From contig NZ_JAIUJR010000001.1 of NCBI RefSeq assembly GCF_020166335.1, forward strand, positions 434,001 through 498,000: 64,000 nucleotides of DNA, given 5' to 3'. Numbering within the stretch: the stretch's first letter is position 1; each line of letters opens with the position of its first letter. Below, in pieces: positions 1 to 8,683 of this stretch. The notes beneath the pieces are model-generated. The model worked only from the letters and a program-made list of their open reading frames with translations, ran no database searches and was not told the DNA's origin. Source of the DNA: Winogradskyella alexanderae (lineage in GTDB: Bacteria; Bacteroidota; Bacteroidia; Flavobacteriales; Flavobacteriaceae). The translations under genes and the position numbers were made by a program.

Positions 1-225
1 CTAATGATACGTTTGTTTGCAAACATAACTGCAGGTCACGTAATCATATTAGCATTAATGTCATTAATCTTTGTATTTAAAACTGTTGCAATGGCTCCTG
101 TATCTGTAGTGTTCTCACTATTCATTACAGTGATTGAGATTGTTGTTACAGCAATACAAGCATATATATTTACAATATTGTCAGCCCTTTATTTTGGCAT
201 GGCAACTGAAGAAGCACATCATTAA
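1..225 (+). CDS. atpB: ATP synthase F0 subunit a, C-terminal part (5' end outside window)
   Basis: The frame is open from base 1, so the gene begins upstream of the window. The visible 75 codons are almost entirely hydrophobic and carry the RLFANITAGH segment, which is the conserved helix of subunit a that faces the c-ring and holds the essential arginine of the proton half-channels. Subunit a sits in the inner membrane and conducts protons to the c-ring. It is followed after 15 bp by atpE in the usual F0 order. Identity is certain from motif plus context; only the N-terminal part is missing because of the window edge. Confidence 0.95.
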   Translation, partial: LMIRLFANITAGHVIILALMSLIFVFKTVAMAPVSVVFSLFITVIEIVVTAIQAYIFTILSALYFGMATEEAHH

Positions 226-450
<225 letters not shown>

Positions 451-456
451 ACAAAC

Positions 457-493
457 AAAATACAGAAGTAACGGTTGGTTGCTTCTGTATTTT
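457..493 (+). promoter_or_regulatory. Intercistronic hairpin between atpE and atpF
   Basis: AAAATACAGAAGTAAC (457-472) pairs with 478-493 to give a 16-bp stem with one G-U pair and a 5-nt loop. Only four T residues end the stem and they are followed by A residues, so this is a weak terminator at best. Partial termination or 3'-end protection of the atpE message would fit the need for many c subunits per complex; that role is inference. Confidence 0.7.
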
Positions 494-522
494 AAAAATT
501 TAAATTATCTAAACAAAATAGA

Positions 523-1017
523 ATGGATTTAATTACACCAGAATTTGGACTTGTATTTTGGACGTTAATCACTTTTTTAGTCCTATTGTTCATTTTGAGA
601 AAGTTTGCTTGGAATCCAATTTTGGGAGCGGTAAGCGAAAGAGAAGAAGGCATTAAAGATGCATTGGCTTCCGCCGAGAAAGCGCGTCAAGAAATGGAAA
701 ACCTTCAAGCGGACAATGAGCGTATATTGCAAGAGGCTCGTGCAGAACGTGAGGCAATGTTGAAGGATGCTCGTGACATGAAGGCAAAAATGATATCTGA
801 TGCCAAGGACGAAGCTCAGGCTCAGGCAAACAAAATGATAGAACAGGCTCAAGCAGCAATTGATAGTGAAAAGAAGGCAGCCATGGCCGAATTAAAAAAT
901 CATGTTGCCGGCTTGTCAATAGAAATTGCAGAGAAAGTTGTACGTAACGAATTATCTAACAAAGACAAGCAAATAAAACTTGTCGAGGATATGTTAGGTG
1001 AAACTACTTTAAACTAA
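523..1017 (+). CDS. atpF: ATP synthase F0 subunit b
   Basis: This 164-aa protein has the subunit b layout: one N-terminal membrane helix (about 9-27) followed by a long charged, alanine-rich helix (about 35-150) able to form a right-handed coiled coil. Two copies would make the peripheral stalk that holds F1 against F0. The start ATG lies 30 bp after the intercistronic hairpin behind atpE. It is followed by atpH after 6 bp. Only a single b gene is visible, so a homodimeric stalk is expected. Confidence 0.95.
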   Translation: MDLITPEFGLVFWTLITFLVLLFILRKFAWNPILGAVSEREEGIKDALASAEKARQEMENLQADNERILQEARAEREAMLKDARDMKAKMISDAKDEAQAQANKMIEQAQAAIDSEKKAAMAELKNHVAGLSIEIAEKVVRNELSNKDKQIKLVEDMLGETTLN

Positions 1018-1023
1018 AACTAA

Positions 1024-1560
1024 ATGGCAGAATCTAGAGCAGCTGTAAGATACGCCAAGGCAGTACTAAGTTTAGCTACAGAAAAAAAGGTAGCAGACAA
1101 GGTTAATGCAGACATGAAACAAATTGCTACTGCAATAGCAGACAATATTGAACTAGATGCGATGCTTCAAAGTCCTGTCGTGAGATCGTCAGATAAAGTA
1201 GCAGTATTAAAGGCTGTATTCGGAAATGCTAATGAGGCAACGTCTAATTTAATTGACGTTCTAATAACTAACAAGAGAATTGCCTTGTTAGGTGATGTGG
1301 CTAACAAGTACAATCACTTGTACGATGCGTTGAGAGAAACACAAGTTGCAAAAGTGACAACAGCTACACCGCTTACAAAAGACCTGGAAAAGAAAGTTTT
1401 ATCAAAAGTTAAGGAGCTTACAGGTAAGACTACTGAAATAGAAAATATTGTAGATGAATCTATTTTAGGAGGGTTCATCTTACGTGTTGGTGATTTGCAA
1501 TATGATGCAAGTATTACCAATAAATTGAACAAATTAAAGAGAGAATTTACATTAAACTAA
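1024..1560 (+). CDS. atpH: ATP synthase F1 subunit delta
   Basis: This 178-aa protein matches the OSCP/delta family in length and pattern: an alpha-helical N-terminal domain beginning AVRYAKAVLSLA and a C-terminal part with the conserved ILGGFILRVGD segment (about 147-157). Delta joins the top of F1 to the b stalk. It lies between atpF and atpA in the canonical order, with 6 bp upstream and 33 bp downstream, so it is part of the same transcript. Confidence 0.95.
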   Translation: MAESRAAVRYAKAVLSLATEKKVADKVNADMKQIATAIADNIELDAMLQSPVVRSSDKVAVLKAVFGNANEATSNLIDVLITNKRIALLGDVANKYNHLYDALRETQVAKVTTATPLTKDLEKKVLSKVKELTGKTTEIENIVDESILGGFILRVGDLQYDASITNKLNKLKREFTLN

Positions 1561-1593
1561 TAGCTAACAGTTAATAGCTAAAGACAATAAAAA

Positions 1594-3174
1594 ATGGCAG
1601 AAGTAAAACCAGCTGAGATATCAGCAATCTTAAAACAACAACTATCAGGATTTGAAGCAGGTGCTTCATTAAACGAAGTAGGAACAGTATTAACTGTTGG
1701 TGATGGTATTGTTCGAGCTTATGGACTTTCTAATGCACAATATGGTGAATTAGTAGAATTCGAAGGTGGCTTAGAAGGTATCGTACTTAACCTTGAAGAA
1801 GATAATGTTGGTATCGTATTATTAGGCCCTTCTAAAGAGATTAAAGAAGGTGCGACAGTAAAGCGTACAAACCGTATTGCGTCTATCAAAGTGGGTGAAG
1901 AAATGGTTGGACGTGTTGTTGATACACTTGGTAACCCCATTGACGGTAAAGGACCAATTGGTGGCGACTTGTACGAAATGCCACTTGAGCGCAAAGCACC
2001 TGGTGTAATTTTCCGTCAACCAGTAGATGAGCCATTACAAACAGGTATTAAGTCTATAGATGCGATGATTCCTGTTGGTAGAGGTCAGCGTGAGCTCGTT
2101 ATTGGTGACCGTCAGACTGGTAAAACAACAGTTTGTATCGATACGATTCTTAATCAAAAAGAGTTTTATGATGCTGGCGAGCCTGTATTCTGTGTTTATG
2201 TTGCAGTTGGGCAAAAAGCATCTACTGTTGCAAACATTGCAAAGACATTAGAAGATAGAGGCGCGTTAGCGTATACAGTAATAGTTGCTGCAAATGCATC
2301 AGATCCTGCTCCAATGCAGGTTTATGCTCCATTTGCTGGCGCTGCGATAGGTGAATACTTCAGAGATACTGGTAGACCGGCATTAATTGTATATGACGAT
2401 TTATCTAAACAAGCGGTTGCATACCGTGAGGTATCATTGTTATTACGTCGTCCTCCAGGACGTGAGGCTTATCCTGGTGACGTATTTTATCTTCACTCAA
2501 GATTATTAGAGCGTGCAGCAAAAGTTATTGCAGATGACGACATTGCTAAAAACATGAATGATTTACCTGATTCACTGAAGCCAGTAGTGAAAGGTGGTGG
2601 TTCCTTAACTGCCCTACCTATTATTGAAACTCAAGCTGGTGACGTATCTGCATACATTCCAACAAATGTAATTTCTATTACAGACGGTCAGATATTCTTA
2701 GAATCCGATTTATTTAACTCTGGTGTTCGTCCAGCGATTAACGTGGGTATATCAGTATCTCGTGTTGGTGGTTCTGCTCAGATTAAATCAATGAAGAAAG
2801 TAGCTGGTACCTTAAAGTTAGACCAAGCACAGTTCCGTGAATTAGAAGCATTTGCTAAGTTTGGTTCAGACCTAGATGCCGCAACTTTAAATGTTATCGA
2901 AAAAGGTAGACGTAACGTGGAAATTCTTAAGCAAGCACAAAATGATCCATTTACTGTAGAAGATCAGGTGGCGATTATTTATGCAGGGTCTAAGAACTTG
3001 TTGAGAAATGTACCGGTTGAAAAAGTAAAAGAGTTTGAAAGAGATTATATCGAATTCTTAAACGCTAAGCACAGAGATGTATTAGACACATTAAAAGCTG
3101 GTAAATTAACAGATGAGGTAATAGATACATTGACAAATGTTGCTAAAGACCTTTCTGCTAAGTATAATGCTTAA
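1594..3174 (+). CDS. atpA: ATP synthase F1 subunit alpha
   Basis: This 526-aa protein is full length for F1 alpha. The P-loop GDRQTGKT is at residues 171-178 and the conserved VSRVGG segment near the C-terminal third carries the arginine that reaches into the neighbouring beta site. Alpha forms the non-catalytic nucleotide sites of the alpha3beta3 head in the cytoplasm. It is followed by atpG after 53 bp. The catalytic beta gene (atpD) and epsilon gene (atpC) are not in the window, in line with the separate atpDC locus known from Bacteroidota. Confidence 0.98.
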   Translation: MAEVKPAEISAILKQQLSGFEAGASLNEVGTVLTVGDGIVRAYGLSNAQYGELVEFEGGLEGIVLNLEEDNVGIVLLGPSKEIKEGATVKRTNRIASIKVGEEMVGRVVDTLGNPIDGKGPIGGDLYEMPLERKAPGVIFRQPVDEPLQTGIKSIDAMIPVGRGQRELVIGDRQTGKTTVCIDTILNQKEFYDAGEPVFCVYVAVGQKASTVANIAKTLEDRGALAYTVIVAANASDPAPMQVYAPFAGAAIGEYFRDTGRPALIVYDDLSKQAVAYREVSLLLRRPPGREAYPGDVFYLHSRLLERAAKVIADDDIAKNMNDLPDSLKPVVKGGGSLTALPIIETQAGDVSAYIPTNVISITDGQIFLESDLFNSGVRPAINVGISVSRVGGSAQIKSMKKVAGTLKLDQAQFRELEAFAKFGSDLDAATLNVIEKGRRNVEILKQAQNDPFTVEDQVAIIYAGSKNLLRNVPVEKVKEFERDYIEFLNAKHRDVLDTLKAGKLTDEVIDTLTNVAKDLSAKYNA

Positions 3175-3227
3175 TTAATTTAAAATAGTGCTCTGAGCTA
3201 AACCTTAGGGACTTTATAAAATAGAAA

Positions 3228-4088
3228 ATGGCAAATTTAAAGGAAATACGTAACAGGATATCGTCAGTATCTTCTACAATGCAGATAACAAGTGCCATGA
3301 AAATGGTTTCTGCTGCAAAGTTAAAGAAGGCACAAGACGCTATTACCGCAATGCGTCCATATTCTAATAAATTAACTGAGTTATTGCAAAGCCTGAGTGC
3401 TACTTTAGATTCGGACAGTGGTAGTAAGTATGCAGATCAACGCGAGGTAAAGAACGTTTTAATTGTTGCGATAACTTCTAATAGAGGACTTTGCGGTGCT
3501 TTTAACTCTAACATTATAAAGCAAGTAAATGCCTTAAAGGATGATACTTATGCAAACAACAACGTTTCTGTTTTAGCCATAGGGAAGAAAGCAAATGATG
3601 CCTTTTCAAAATCTGGTGTTGTTCTCGCAAATAAAAGTGAAGTTTTTGATGATTTAACTTTTGAAAATGTCGCTTCAATTGCTCAATTGATAATGGATAA
3701 TTTTATTCAAGGTGAATTTGATAAAGTGGAACTCGTATATAACAGTTTCAAAAATGCGGCTACTCAGATTGTCTTAACAGAGCAGTTCTTGCCAATTGTA
3801 CCTGTTGAATCTGATGCAATAGCAAATTTGGACTATATCTTTGAGCCATCAAAGCAAGAGATAGTTGAAACATTAATACCAAAATCATTGAAAACACAGT
3901 TGTTTAAAGCAATTAGAGATTCATTTGCTTCGGAACACGGTGCGCGTATGACAGCAATGCATAAAGCAACGGATAATGCAACTGAGTTGAGAGACCAGCT
4001 TAAGCTTACCTACAATAAAGCGCGTCAAGCGGCAATTACCAACGAAATTCTTGAGATTGTTGGTGGGGCTGAAGCACTAAATAATTAG
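3228..4088 (+). CDS. atpG: ATP synthase F1 subunit gamma
   Basis: This 286-aa protein has the two signature ends of gamma: the N-terminal coiled-coil helix with ITSAMKMVSAAKLKKAQ (about 21-37) and the C-terminal helix with the ARMTAMHKATDNA and RQAAITNEILEIVGGAEAL segments. Gamma is the rotating central shaft. It is the last gene of the cluster: a strong terminator follows 22 bp after the stop codon, where atpD would sit in the E. coli order. Confidence 0.97.
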   Translation: MANLKEIRNRISSVSSTMQITSAMKMVSAAKLKKAQDAITAMRPYSNKLTELLQSLSATLDSDSGSKYADQREVKNVLIVAITSNRGLCGAFNSNIIKQVNALKDDTYANNNVSVLAIGKKANDAFSKSGVVLANKSEVFDDLTFENVASIAQLIMDNFIQGEFDKVELVYNSFKNAATQIVLTEQFLPIVPVESDAIANLDYIFEPSKQEIVETLIPKSLKTQLFKAIRDSFASEHGARMTAMHKATDNATELRDQLKLTYNKARQAAITNEILEIVGGAEALNN

Positions 4089-4110
4089 AATATAATCATA
4101 TTTATAATAT

Positions 4111-4146
4111 AAGAACCAACTCAATTTTGAGTTGGTTCTTATTTTT
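4111..4146 (+). terminator. Rho-independent terminator of the atp cluster
   Basis: AAGAACCAACTCAA (4111-4124) is the exact inverse of 4127-4140, giving a stem of at least 12 bp with a T-rich loop, followed by ATTTTT. It ends transcription right after atpG. Confidence 0.9.
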
Positions 4147-4168
4147 ATGAGGTTCTAAAGGGCTTCAG

Positions 4169-4200
4169 TTCATCGATAAAAATCAACATACATCGATGAA
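4169..4200. repeat. Perfect 9-bp inverted repeat containing two CATCGAT sites, upstream of the 4249 gene
   Basis: TTCATCGAT (4169-4177) and ATCGATGAA (4192-4200) are perfect inverse copies. Because CATCGATG is itself palindromic, the element is also two CATCGAT boxes with start points 20 bp apart, i.e. on nearly the same face of the helix. There is no T-tract, so it is more likely an operator than a terminator. Regulator unknown. Confidence 0.5.
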
Positions 4201-4248
4201 ATTAAAATTTTTGTTTATATTACCAAACCAAATTTAACCTACTTTAGA

Positions 4249-4776
4249 ATGAATAAGCTACTTAAAACAGCCTGGACATTAGGTATTCTGCTTACCGTTT
4301 CGCTATTATATCATTGTGGGAGCCCTAAAACAGCAACGGTCTTTCAAGAACAAACAGAATTTAAAATTAAGAAAGTATATTTTCAAGAGTGGTATGCCGG
4401 TATTGATGTTGGTGGTACTGGCGTAAACATTTTTGTACCTGTAGCAAACAAGCCAGATTATATTCAAATTGACAGCGTATTTTTTAGAAATCTAAAAGGA
4501 AAATTGGAAGAGAAGGGAGGGCGTTACACCGCTATATTAAAGAATAAATCCAAGGAATATGTTTTTAATCCCAATTATAATTCATCTCAATATCCATTCA
4601 AAATAAGAAACAATGAATGCGTGATTAGCTATGTTGAAAAGGGAGAAATTAAATATTTAAAAGTACAACAGCCCAAAGAGTTTGCGGGAACATACTATGA
4701 AAATGGTGCTCCATCAAAATATAGTAGACCAAAAGCAGACGGTCTTGCTACTTTAGATATTGAAAACGACAATTAA
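4249..4776 (+). CDS. Hypothetical lipoprotein
   Basis: This 175-aa protein starts with a lipoprotein signal: K/N-rich start, hydrophobic stretch (about 7-20) and cysteine 23 in LLYHCG, an atypical but acceptable Bacteroidota lipobox. The mature part is beta-strand rich, with many aromatic residues and YFQEWYAGIDVGGTG near residues 45-60. I do not recognise a family with a known role. It is monocistronic: it has its own terminator at 4801-4828 and a palindromic element upstream (4169-4200). Likely anchored to the inner or outer membrane facing the periplasm. Confidence 0.75.
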   Translation: MNKLLKTAWTLGILLTVSLLYHCGSPKTATVFQEQTEFKIKKVYFQEWYAGIDVGGTGVNIFVPVANKPDYIQIDSVFFRNLKGKLEEKGGRYTAILKNKSKEYVFNPNYNSSQYPFKIRNNECVISYVEKGEIKYLKVQQPKEFAGTYYENGAPSKYSRPKADGLATLDIENDN

Positions 4777-4800
4777 TACTATATAGCGTTATAATTTAAG

Positions 4801-4828
4801 GCCTTACTAGATTTAGTGAGGCTTTTTT
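4801..4828 (+). terminator. Rho-independent terminator after the lipoprotein gene
   Basis: GCCTTACTA (4801-4809) pairs with TAGTGAGGC (4814-4822) with one G-U pair and a 4-nt loop, followed directly by six T residues. Confidence 0.9.
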
Positions 4829-4890
4829 ATTCAGTACAACACAAGACCAATTTATATTTAATATTTTTGGCCATCTATTTAACTATTTAA

Positions 4891-6351
4891 TTGAGCGCAT
4901 TTAAATCACTATTTAAGCAAACCTTTATTTATGGTTTGGCAACCGTTTTACCCAGGATGCTTAGTTTTTTGTTAGTGCCTTTGTATACCAGTGAGGCTGT
5001 TCTAGCAAATCCTGCGGAATATGGTAAAGTTTCAGTGATCTTCTCATATTTTGTACTATTCAATGTTGTGCTTGCCTATGGTATGGAAACGGCATTTTTT
5101 AGATTCTTCAATAAGGAAGAAGACAAAGAAAAGGTTATAGGAACATCTACCATTTCTTTACTAGTGTCTTCTTTAGTATTTTTTAGTATTGCGCTATTTT
5201 ATAAAGACCAGATTTCCCATTACATAGATATAGACGTAAAATACATCCAGTTGGTTATATGGATATTATTACTCGATGCCTTGGTTATTATTCCATTTGC
5301 ATGGCTTAGGGCTAATGAAAAACCTATGCATTACGCTATTATTAAGATTTTAAATATTTGCATTAATATTGGACTGAACCTGTTCTTTTTACTAGCATTA
5401 AAAAACTTGGCAGAAACCGGATCCTTTTTTGAAGCACTTTACAGACCTCATTTTGAAATTAACTACATTTTCATTGCCAATCTTGTGGCAAGTGCGTTTA
5501 CTCTTGTGTTAATGCTTTGGTTTTATACAAAACTTAAATACAGATTTGACAAGCATCTTTGGAAACAGATGATGCGCTATGCTATGCCAGTATTGGTTGC
5601 AGGAATAGCATTTTCAATTAATGAGACTTTCGATAGAATACTATTAAAAGAACTACTACCAGAAGATGTCGCTGAAAATGATATTGGGATGTATTCAGCA
5701 TGTTACAAATTAGCCTTATTTATGACACTATTTGCTACAGCTTACAGACTTGGAATTGAACCATACTTTTTTAGCCATGCTAAAACTGAAAATCCTCAAA
5801 AAAATTATGCGAATATTCTTGAGTTTTTTGTGGCATTTGGTTCCATTATTCTCCTATCTGTGGTTGTTTTTGCAGACCTATTAAAACCATTTATTATTAG
5901 AAGTGAAGCCTATTGGGAAGCTATGTGGATAGTACCAATAATATTACTAGCCAACTTTTGTCTCGGTATATACCATAATCTTTCGGTTTGGTATAAGATT
6001 ACAGATCGAACAAAGTTTGGCGCATACATTTCTGTGATAGGAGCTATTGTGACTTTAGTTATCAATTTTATATTCATAAAAACATATAGTTACAAGGCTT
6101 CCGCTATTGCAACCTTGGTAGCTTATGCATCAATGATGGTTCTGTCGTATTATTTTGGCAGAAAATACTATCCAATACCGTATAATCTTAAAAAAATAGG
6201 ATTATATCTGTCGGTTTCTGTTGGGTTATCTGCACTATCCTTTTATCAATATCGAGAGAACTATGTTATAGGAATTGCTATGTTAATTGTATTTTTGGTA
6301 TTAGTTATTATGTTGGAAAAGAACCAGCTAAAACAAATCTTAAAACGTTGA
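4891..6351 (+). CDS. Oligosaccharide flippase family protein (Wzx-like)
   Basis: This 486-aa, very hydrophobic protein has about 12-14 membrane helices and the N-terminal pattern of polysaccharide flippases of the MOP superfamily (LPRMLSFLLVPLYTSEAV, followed later by a second bundle after about residue 225). Such proteins move lipid-linked glycans across the inner membrane. The start is TTG: an in-frame stop codon directly precedes it and the next methionine is residue 23, inside the first helix. It heads a same-strand gene run ending at 12060. The substrate cannot be told from sequence. Confidence 0.85.
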   Translation: MSAFKSLFKQTFIYGLATVLPRMLSFLLVPLYTSEAVLANPAEYGKVSVIFSYFVLFNVVLAYGMETAFFRFFNKEEDKEKVIGTSTISLLVSSLVFFSIALFYKDQISHYIDIDVKYIQLVIWILLLDALVIIPFAWLRANEKPMHYAIIKILNICINIGLNLFFLLALKNLAETGSFFEALYRPHFEINYIFIANLVASAFTLVLMLWFYTKLKYRFDKHLWKQMMRYAMPVLVAGIAFSINETFDRILLKELLPEDVAENDIGMYSACYKLALFMTLFATAYRLGIEPYFFSHAKTENPQKNYANILEFFVAFGSIILLSVVVFADLLKPFIIRSEAYWEAMWIVPIILLANFCLGIYHNLSVWYKITDRTKFGAYISVIGAIVTLVINFIFIKTYSYKASAIATLVAYASMMVLSYYFGRKYYPIPYNLKKIGLYLSVSVGLSALSFYQYRENYVIGIAMLIVFLVLVIMLEKNQLKQILKR

Positions 6352-6361
6352 CATAATACCA

Positions 6362-7105
6362 ATGATCAAACTCTTCAATAAAATAAGAAAGCAATTGCTC
6401 ATTGAAAATAAAATGGGTCGCTATTTTAAATATGCTATCGGTGAGATTATTTTAGTTATGATAGGGATACTGTTGGCCTTACAGGTCAATAATTGGAACA
6501 ATAACCGCATGCTTAAAAAAGAGGAGCTGAAAGTAATGAAAAGCCTTCATAAAGAGTTCAGCGAGAATTTGGTAAAATTCGATTTCGCATACAAGTTTCA
6601 CACTAACAGGAAGAGGCTAATTGAGACAATAATGTCTGTAAATCCAACAGAGTTAGCAACCGACAGTTTGATTAATTTAATGCAAGGTGTTAATGGAAAT
6701 TATACCTTTGACCCATATCAAGGAATATATAATTCAATAATAAATTCAGGTAAAATCGAGCTTATCTCAAACGATTCCTTAAAAAGTAAAATTGCAAGAA
6801 TTCAGGATATTGTCAGAGATTACCAGGAAGAAGAGATAGGAGTAAGAGAGTTTACAAAACAAAATTTGTACCCATTTCAACTGGGAGAGCCTATGGGTTT
6901 TTTTATTTATGATCTTAATGACAAATCACAAAGTCTTAGTATCAAAACCAACTATGTCAAAATAATAGAATCTGTGAGATTTAATAACCTCATGCAACAT
7001 ATGAGAGGATGGATGCGTTCAATTTTCGAAGAAGGACCAATATTGAGAAAAGAATTGTTATCCATAATTAATCTCCTAAAATCAGAGATTGAAAGAAATA
7101 ATTGA
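6362..7105 (+). CDS. DUF6090 family membrane-anchored protein
   Basis: This 247-aa protein opens with [20 protein letters not shown] and a single membrane helix (about 24-44) ending in LALQVNNWN, the hallmark of the DUF6090 family, which is abundant in Flavobacteriaceae. The rest is a charged helical periplasmic domain. The function is unknown. It sits 10 bp after the flippase gene and its stop codon lies 2 bp before the dut ATG, so it is read with the envelope operon. Members are often found in runs or at variable positions, and this copy may be an insertion into the operon. Confidence 0.85.
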   Translation: MIKLFNKIRKQLLIENKMGRYFKYAIGEIILVMIGILLALQVNNWNNNRMLKKEELKVMKSLHKEFSENLVKFDFAYKFHTNRKRLIETIMSVNPTELATDSLINLMQGVNGNYTFDPYQGIYNSIINSGKIELISNDSLKSKIARIQDIVRDYQEEEIGVREFTKQNLYPFQLGEPMGFFIYDLNDKSQSLSIKTNYVKIIESVRFNNLMQHMRGWMRSIFEEGPILRKELLSIINLLKSEIERNN

Positions 7106-7107
7106 AA

Positions 7108-7542
7108 ATGGAAATTAAGATAATAAATAAGTCCAGGCATCCCTTACCCCATTATGAAACGATGGCTTCAGCAGGCATGGATTTAAGGGCTAGTTTAACC
7201 GAATCTAGAGTGTTAAAACCATTAGAACGTACTATTGTGGGCACAGGTTTATTTATTGAATTACCAATAGGTTACGAAGCACAAGTAAGACCAAGAAGTG
7301 GTTTGGCGGCAAAAAAAGGTATTACGGTTTTAAATGCACCAGGAACCATTGATGCAGATTACAGAGGTGAAATAGGTGTTATTCTCGTTAATCTTTCAAA
7401 GGAAGACTTTACTATTCAGAATGGTGAGCGTATTGCACAATTAGTTATAGCAAAACATGAACGAGCAGAATGGGAAGAAGTAAAAGTCCTTTCTGATACG
7501 GAACGAGGAGAAGGCGGTTTTGGCAGTACTGGCACTAAATAA
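7108..7542 (+). CDS. dut: dUTP diphosphatase
   Basis: This 144-aa trimeric-type dUTPase hydrolyses dUTP to dUMP and diphosphate, keeping uracil out of DNA and feeding dTMP synthesis. All five family motifs are present: [40 protein letters not shown] (with the catalytic aspartate), ERIAQLVI and the C-terminal [10 protein letters not shown] arm. I chose ATG 7108 over the in-frame TTG 7102, which would overlap the previous gene and add two residues not seen in the family. It sits in an operon with cell-envelope genes, an arrangement I recall as common in flavobacteria. Confidence 0.97.
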   Translation: MEIKIINKSRHPLPHYETMASAGMDLRASLTESRVLKPLERTIVGTGLFIELPIGYEAQVRPRSGLAAKKGITVLNAPGTIDADYRGEIGVILVNLSKEDFTIQNGERIAQLVIAKHERAEWEEVKVLSDTERGEGGFGSTGTK

Positions 7543-7575
7543 GAGCAACCAATCAAATCATTAAACAAATAGAAA

Positions 7576-8595
7576 ATGAAAATAATAGTCCCAATGGCAG
7601 GTCGTGGCTCACGTCTTAGACCACATAGTTTAACTGTACCAAAACCTCTAATACCTGTTGCAGGCCAACCCATAGTTCATCGTTTGGTCAAGGACATAGC
7701 AAAGGTGTTGAAGCAACCCATAAATGAAATAGCTTTTATTTTAGGCGATCCTGCTTTTTTTGGCGATGATGTAGTAGAAAGTTTAACTGCTTTGGCCAAA
7801 GACCTTGGTGCTATAGCTTCAATCTATAGACAAGACCAACCTTTAGGAACAGGTCATGCAATAATGAGTGCAAAACCTTCACTATCTGGTCCTGCAGTAA
7901 TCGCTTATGCAGATACATTAATTAGAGCAGATTTTGAACTAGATCCCATTGCTGACAGTGTGATTTGGACAAAACGCGTTGATAATCCTGAGGCCTATGG
8001 TGTGGTGAAGCTGAATGACAAAAACGAAATTGTAGAACTTGTAGAGAAACCAGAAAAATTTGTCAGTGATCAAGCTGTAATAGGGATATATTATTTTAAG
8101 GATGTTGCTGTATTAAAGGAAAAGCTTCAGGAAGTACTGGATCAAAATGTAATGAATGGTGGTGAGTACCAGATTAATGATGGCATAAAACGAATGATGG
8201 CAGATGGAAAAATATTCAAAACAGGTACTGTAGACGAGTGGATGGATTGTGGTAATAAAAATATTACTCTTGAGACCAATGCCAAGATGCTCGGATTCTT
8301 AAAAGCAGATAATGAAGAAGAACTTGTTCATAAATCTGTGGTACTTGAAAATTCTAATATCATCGATCCGTGTTATATTGGTGAAGGTACTGTTTTGCGC
8401 AATACTACTGTAGGACCTTATGTTTCTATTGGTAAAGACTGTGTCATAGAAAACAGTAGCGTTAAAAATAGCTTAATACAAAACCAAACCGTCATTAAAA
8501 ATGCTAATTTAGATGATGCTATGATTGGTAATTACGTTAAGTATGATGGAAATTTCACCAAGATTAGCATTGGAGATTATTCTGTTTTGGAGTAG
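7576..8595 (+). CDS. Sugar-phosphate nucleotidyltransferase
   Basis: This 339-aa protein has the nucleotidyltransferase signature at the N-terminus: GRGSRLRPHSLTVPKPLIPV (9-28) with R13 and K23 as expected nucleotide-binding residues, the GTGHA segment (about 94-98) and the EKPEKF motif (about 157-162). After about residue 255 the sequence turns into hexapeptide-like repeats typical of a left-handed beta-helix. It should join a sugar 1-phosphate to a nucleotide (UDP, dTDP or GDP). The sugar is not predictable; glucose-1-P or mannose-1-P are the usual ones. The neighbouring flippase suggests a role in glycan precursor supply. Confidence 0.9.
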   Translation: MKIIVPMAGRGSRLRPHSLTVPKPLIPVAGQPIVHRLVKDIAKVLKQPINEIAFILGDPAFFGDDVVESLTALAKDLGAIASIYRQDQPLGTGHAIMSAKPSLSGPAVIAYADTLIRADFELDPIADSVIWTKRVDNPEAYGVVKLNDKNEIVELVEKPEKFVSDQAVIGIYYFKDVAVLKEKLQEVLDQNVMNGGEYQINDGIKRMMADGKIFKTGTVDEWMDCGNKNITLETNAKMLGFLKADNEEELVHKSVVLENSNIIDPCYIGEGTVLRNTTVGPYVSIGKDCVIENSSVKNSLIQNQTVIKNANLDDAMIGNYVKYDGNFTKISIGDYSVLE

Positions 8596-8683
8596 TTCCT
8601 GCCAAAGCTAAAGTCATATAAATCTGAGTTTGGAACGACTTTTGGAATAATCTGTAGTACAAATCATTACTGAACACTCTAAT

